Origin: Chloroflexota bacterium
GTDB lineage: Bacteria; Chloroflexota; Limnocylindria; P2-11E
DNA length: 7,600 bases
Assembly: GCA_005889445.1 (NCBI GenBank)
Contig: VBGS01000198.1
Coordinates: 1 to 7,600 of the forward strand
Direction of reading: 5' to 3'
Each line of letters opens with the position of its first letter. Position 1 is the stretch's first letter. The notes under the pieces are model-generated. The model was not told where the DNA came from. It saw only the letters and a list, made by a program, of their open reading frames with translations, and ran no database searches. The translations under genes and the position numbers were made by a program. This document shows positions 6,210-7,600 of this stretch, piece by piece.

Positions 6210-7241
6210 GTGCTGGTCGTCATGAAACGCGAGGCGACAAGGGAGCAGATCGACGCCGTGGTCGAGCGCATCAAGGAGTTCGGGATCGAGCCGGTGCCGC
6301 TGCCCGGTGCCGAGCGGACCGCGATCGGTACGTTCGGGACGACGTCGCGCGCCGCGGCCGAGGCTGTCGAGTCGCTGCCCGGGGTCGCGGAGGTCGTCCC
6401 GGTCAGCCGACCGTTCAAGCTCGCGTCGCGAGAGGTCATCGCCACCGACACGGTCGTCCGCGTCGGCAGCGCCGGGATCGGCGCCGGCCAACCGCTGGCG
6501 GTGATCGCCGGCCCCTGCGCGGTCGAGTCGCGGGACGTCACCATCGAGACGGCGCGGGCGGTTCGCGCCGCGGGCGGCACCGCGCTGCGCGGCGGTGCGT
6601 TCAAGCCGCGGACGTCGCCGTACTCGTTCCGCGGCATGGGCGAGCAGGGGCTGGAGATCCTCGCCGAGGCTCGGGCCGAGACCGGGCTTCCCATCGTCAC
6701 CGAGGTCCTCTCGCCTTCGGACGTCGATGCGGTCGCCCGCGTCGCCGACTGCCTCCAGATCGGCGCGCGCAACATGCAGAACTACTCGCTCCTCGACGCG
6801 GTGGGCGAGCAGACCAAGCCGGTCCTGCTCAAGCGCGGCATGTCCGCGACCATCGAGGAGCTCCTCCTCTCGGCGGAGTACGTCCTCGCGCGAGGGAACC
6901 GCAATGTGATCCTCTGCGAGCGGGGAATCCGCACGTTCGAGCGCTACACCCGCAACACATTCGACGTGAACGCGATCCCGCTGCTCAAGCGGCTGACGCA
7001 CCTCCCGGTGCTCGCCGACCCGTCGCACGGAACGGGGAAGTGGTACCTCGTCGCGCCGGTCGCGCTTGCCGCCGTCGCGGCCGGTGCCGATGGGCTGATC
7101 GTCGAGGTGCATCCCTCGCCCGACCACGCGCTCTCGGACGGCTTCCAGTCGCTCACCTTCGAGCACCTCCGCGCGCTGCTGTCGGTCGTCCCCGAGGTCG
7201 CCCGCGCCGTCGGACGGTACGACCGCGTGACGGCCTCGTGA
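6210..7241 (+). CDS. aroF: 3-deoxy-7-phosphoheptulonate (DAHP) synthase with N-terminal ferredoxin-like regulatory domain
   Basis: It condenses phosphoenolpyruvate and erythrose 4-phosphate to DAHP, the entry step of the shikimate pathway. It has 343 residues. Residues 1-70 (LVVMKREAT through the VSRPFK segment) match the small ferredoxin-like domain of the Thermotoga-type enzymes, where it mediates tyrosine/phenylalanine inhibition; the same role here is inferred. The barrel follows: VIAGPCAVES (98-107, metal-binding Cys103), RGGAFKPRTSPYSF (127-140), LQIGARNMQ (182-190), LLKRGMSAT, DPSHGTGKW (270-278, His273), VEVH (Glu299) and SDG (Asp310), which together give the Cys/His/Glu/Asp metal set. 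It belongs to the KDO8P-synthase-like type I-beta branch, not the E. coli AroFGH branch. The gene symbol is conventional and could equally be written aroG or aroA. GTG 6210 directly follows the aroH stop. Confidence 0.95.
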   Translation: MLVVMKREATREQIDAVVERIKEFGIEPVPLPGAERTAIGTFGTTSRAAAEAVESLPGVAEVVPVSRPFKLASREVIATDTVVRVGSAGIGAGQPLAVIAGPCAVESRDVTIETARAVRAAGGTALRGGAFKPRTSPYSFRGMGEQGLEILAEARAETGLPIVTEVLSPSDVDAVARVADCLQIGARNMQNYSLLDAVGEQTKPVLLKRGMSATIEELLLSAEYVLARGNRNVILCERGIRTFERYTRNTFDVNAIPLLKRLTHLPVLADPSHGTGKWYLVAPVALAAVAAGADGLIVEVHPSPDHALSDGFQSLTFEHLRALLSVVPEVARAVGRYDRVTAS

Positions 7242-7600
7242 AGATCGGGATCGCCGGCCTCGGCCTCATCGGAGGGTCGCTCGCCCTCGCGCTGCGCGAT
7301 CGGCACGAGATCGCGGGGTACGACGCCGATCAGGGTGCCCGTGCCGATGCGGTGCGGTCGGGCCTGCGCATGGTCGCGTCGCTCGACGAGCTGCTCCCCG
7401 CGGACGCCGTGCTCGTCGCGACGCCGATCCCGGAGACCGTTCCGACGCTCGAGCGGCTCGCCGCTCGAAGCGATGGAGCGCTGCTCCTCGACACCGCATC
7501 GCTGAAGCGCGCGGTCCGCGAGTACGCCGCGCGCGCACCGGCGGGTGCGCGCATCGTCGGCGGTCATCCGATGGCGGGCTCGACGTCGTCGGGATTTTCG
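7238..7600 (+). CDS. tyrA: Prephenate dehydrogenase (TyrA), 5' part, cut by the window edge
   Basis: TyrA oxidatively decarboxylates prephenate (or arogenate) toward tyrosine. The visible 121 residues form the N-terminal Rossmann domain: KIGIAGLGLIGGSLA with the dinucleotide-binding glycines (G7, G9, G12), and an acidic Asp29 at the end of strand two (AGYDAD), which favours NAD+ over NADP+. ATPIPET (61-67), DTASLK (85-90) and GGHPMAGS (108-115) follow, the last containing the conserved substrate-site His110. No stop occurs before 7600; the helical dimerisation domain, and any ACT or fused domain, lie beyond. GTG 7238 overlaps the DAHP synthase stop by four bases (GTGA), with no clear Shine-Dalgarno. 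Prephenate versus arogenate preference cannot be decided from this part. Confidence 0.93.
   Translation, partial: MKIGIAGLGLIGGSLALALRDRHEIAGYDADQGARADAVRSGLRMVASLDELLPADAVLVATPIPETVPTLERLAARSDGALLLDTASLKRAVREYAARAPAGARIVGGHPMAGSTSSGFS

Noticed and set aside
5535..7166. Long minus-strand open frame (543 codons) across trpA, aroH and DAHP synthase
   Set aside because: It is antisense to three clearly conserved genes, has a low-complexity Arg/Asp/Gly-rich translation with no recognisable motif, and is expected from the GC-rich third positions on the plus strand.

Overview
The window is a single plus-strand aromatic amino acid operon from a GC-rich bacterium. Nearly every gene overlaps the next by 1-14 bases, and no gap longer than about 90 bases lacks a function. 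The order is: tail of a T-box leader with its terminator (1-80), trpE, trpG, trpD (broken), trpC, trpB (broken), trpA, aroH-type chorismate mutase, DAHP synthase, and the 5' part of tyrA, which runs off the right edge. I see no mobile elements, CRISPR arrays, rRNA or tRNA genes.

Regulation. The first 76 bases hold the 3' end of a T-box riboswitch: a stem III-like hairpin, the conserved T-box/antiterminator, and a mutually exclusive 9-bp rho-independent terminator with a U-run just before trpE. The antiterminator bulge reads UGGC, which suits a tRNA with discriminator base G, as bacterial tRNA-Trp has. The specifier stem and promoter lie left of the window. The whole operon is therefore probably induced when uncharged tRNA-Trp accumulates.

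Pathway. DAHP synthase feeds the shikimate pathway. TrpE/TrpG convert chorismate to anthranilate, and TrpD, TrpC and TrpBA carry it to tryptophan. AroH and TyrA take chorismate to prephenate and on toward tyrosine. This resembles the Bacillus trp supraoperon in content, but here the sensor is a T-box. No trpF lies between trpC and trpB or elsewhere in the window, so the PRA isomerase step must be encoded elsewhere (a separate trpF, or a PriA-type enzyme).

Anomalies. Two genes carry the same kind of lesion. trpD has lost about 28 codons, including the glycine-rich GTGGD phosphate-binding loop, and changes frame near 2316. trpB has lost about 33 codons after its FLDDP segment and changes frame near 4655. 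Neither deletion is a multiple of three. All other genes look intact and conserved, so this is either a sequence/assembly artefact or very recent decay. Raw reads would decide.

Organism. The high GC, a transcriptional T-box in front of trpE, a separate AroH-class mutase and a DAHP synthase with an N-terminal ferredoxin-like domain suggest a GC-rich Terrabacteria lineage such as Chloroflexota or a relative, or an actinomycete-like group. This placement is an inference with low confidence. I found no undescribed system. The most interesting points are the T-box-controlled supraoperon and the paired gene lesions.
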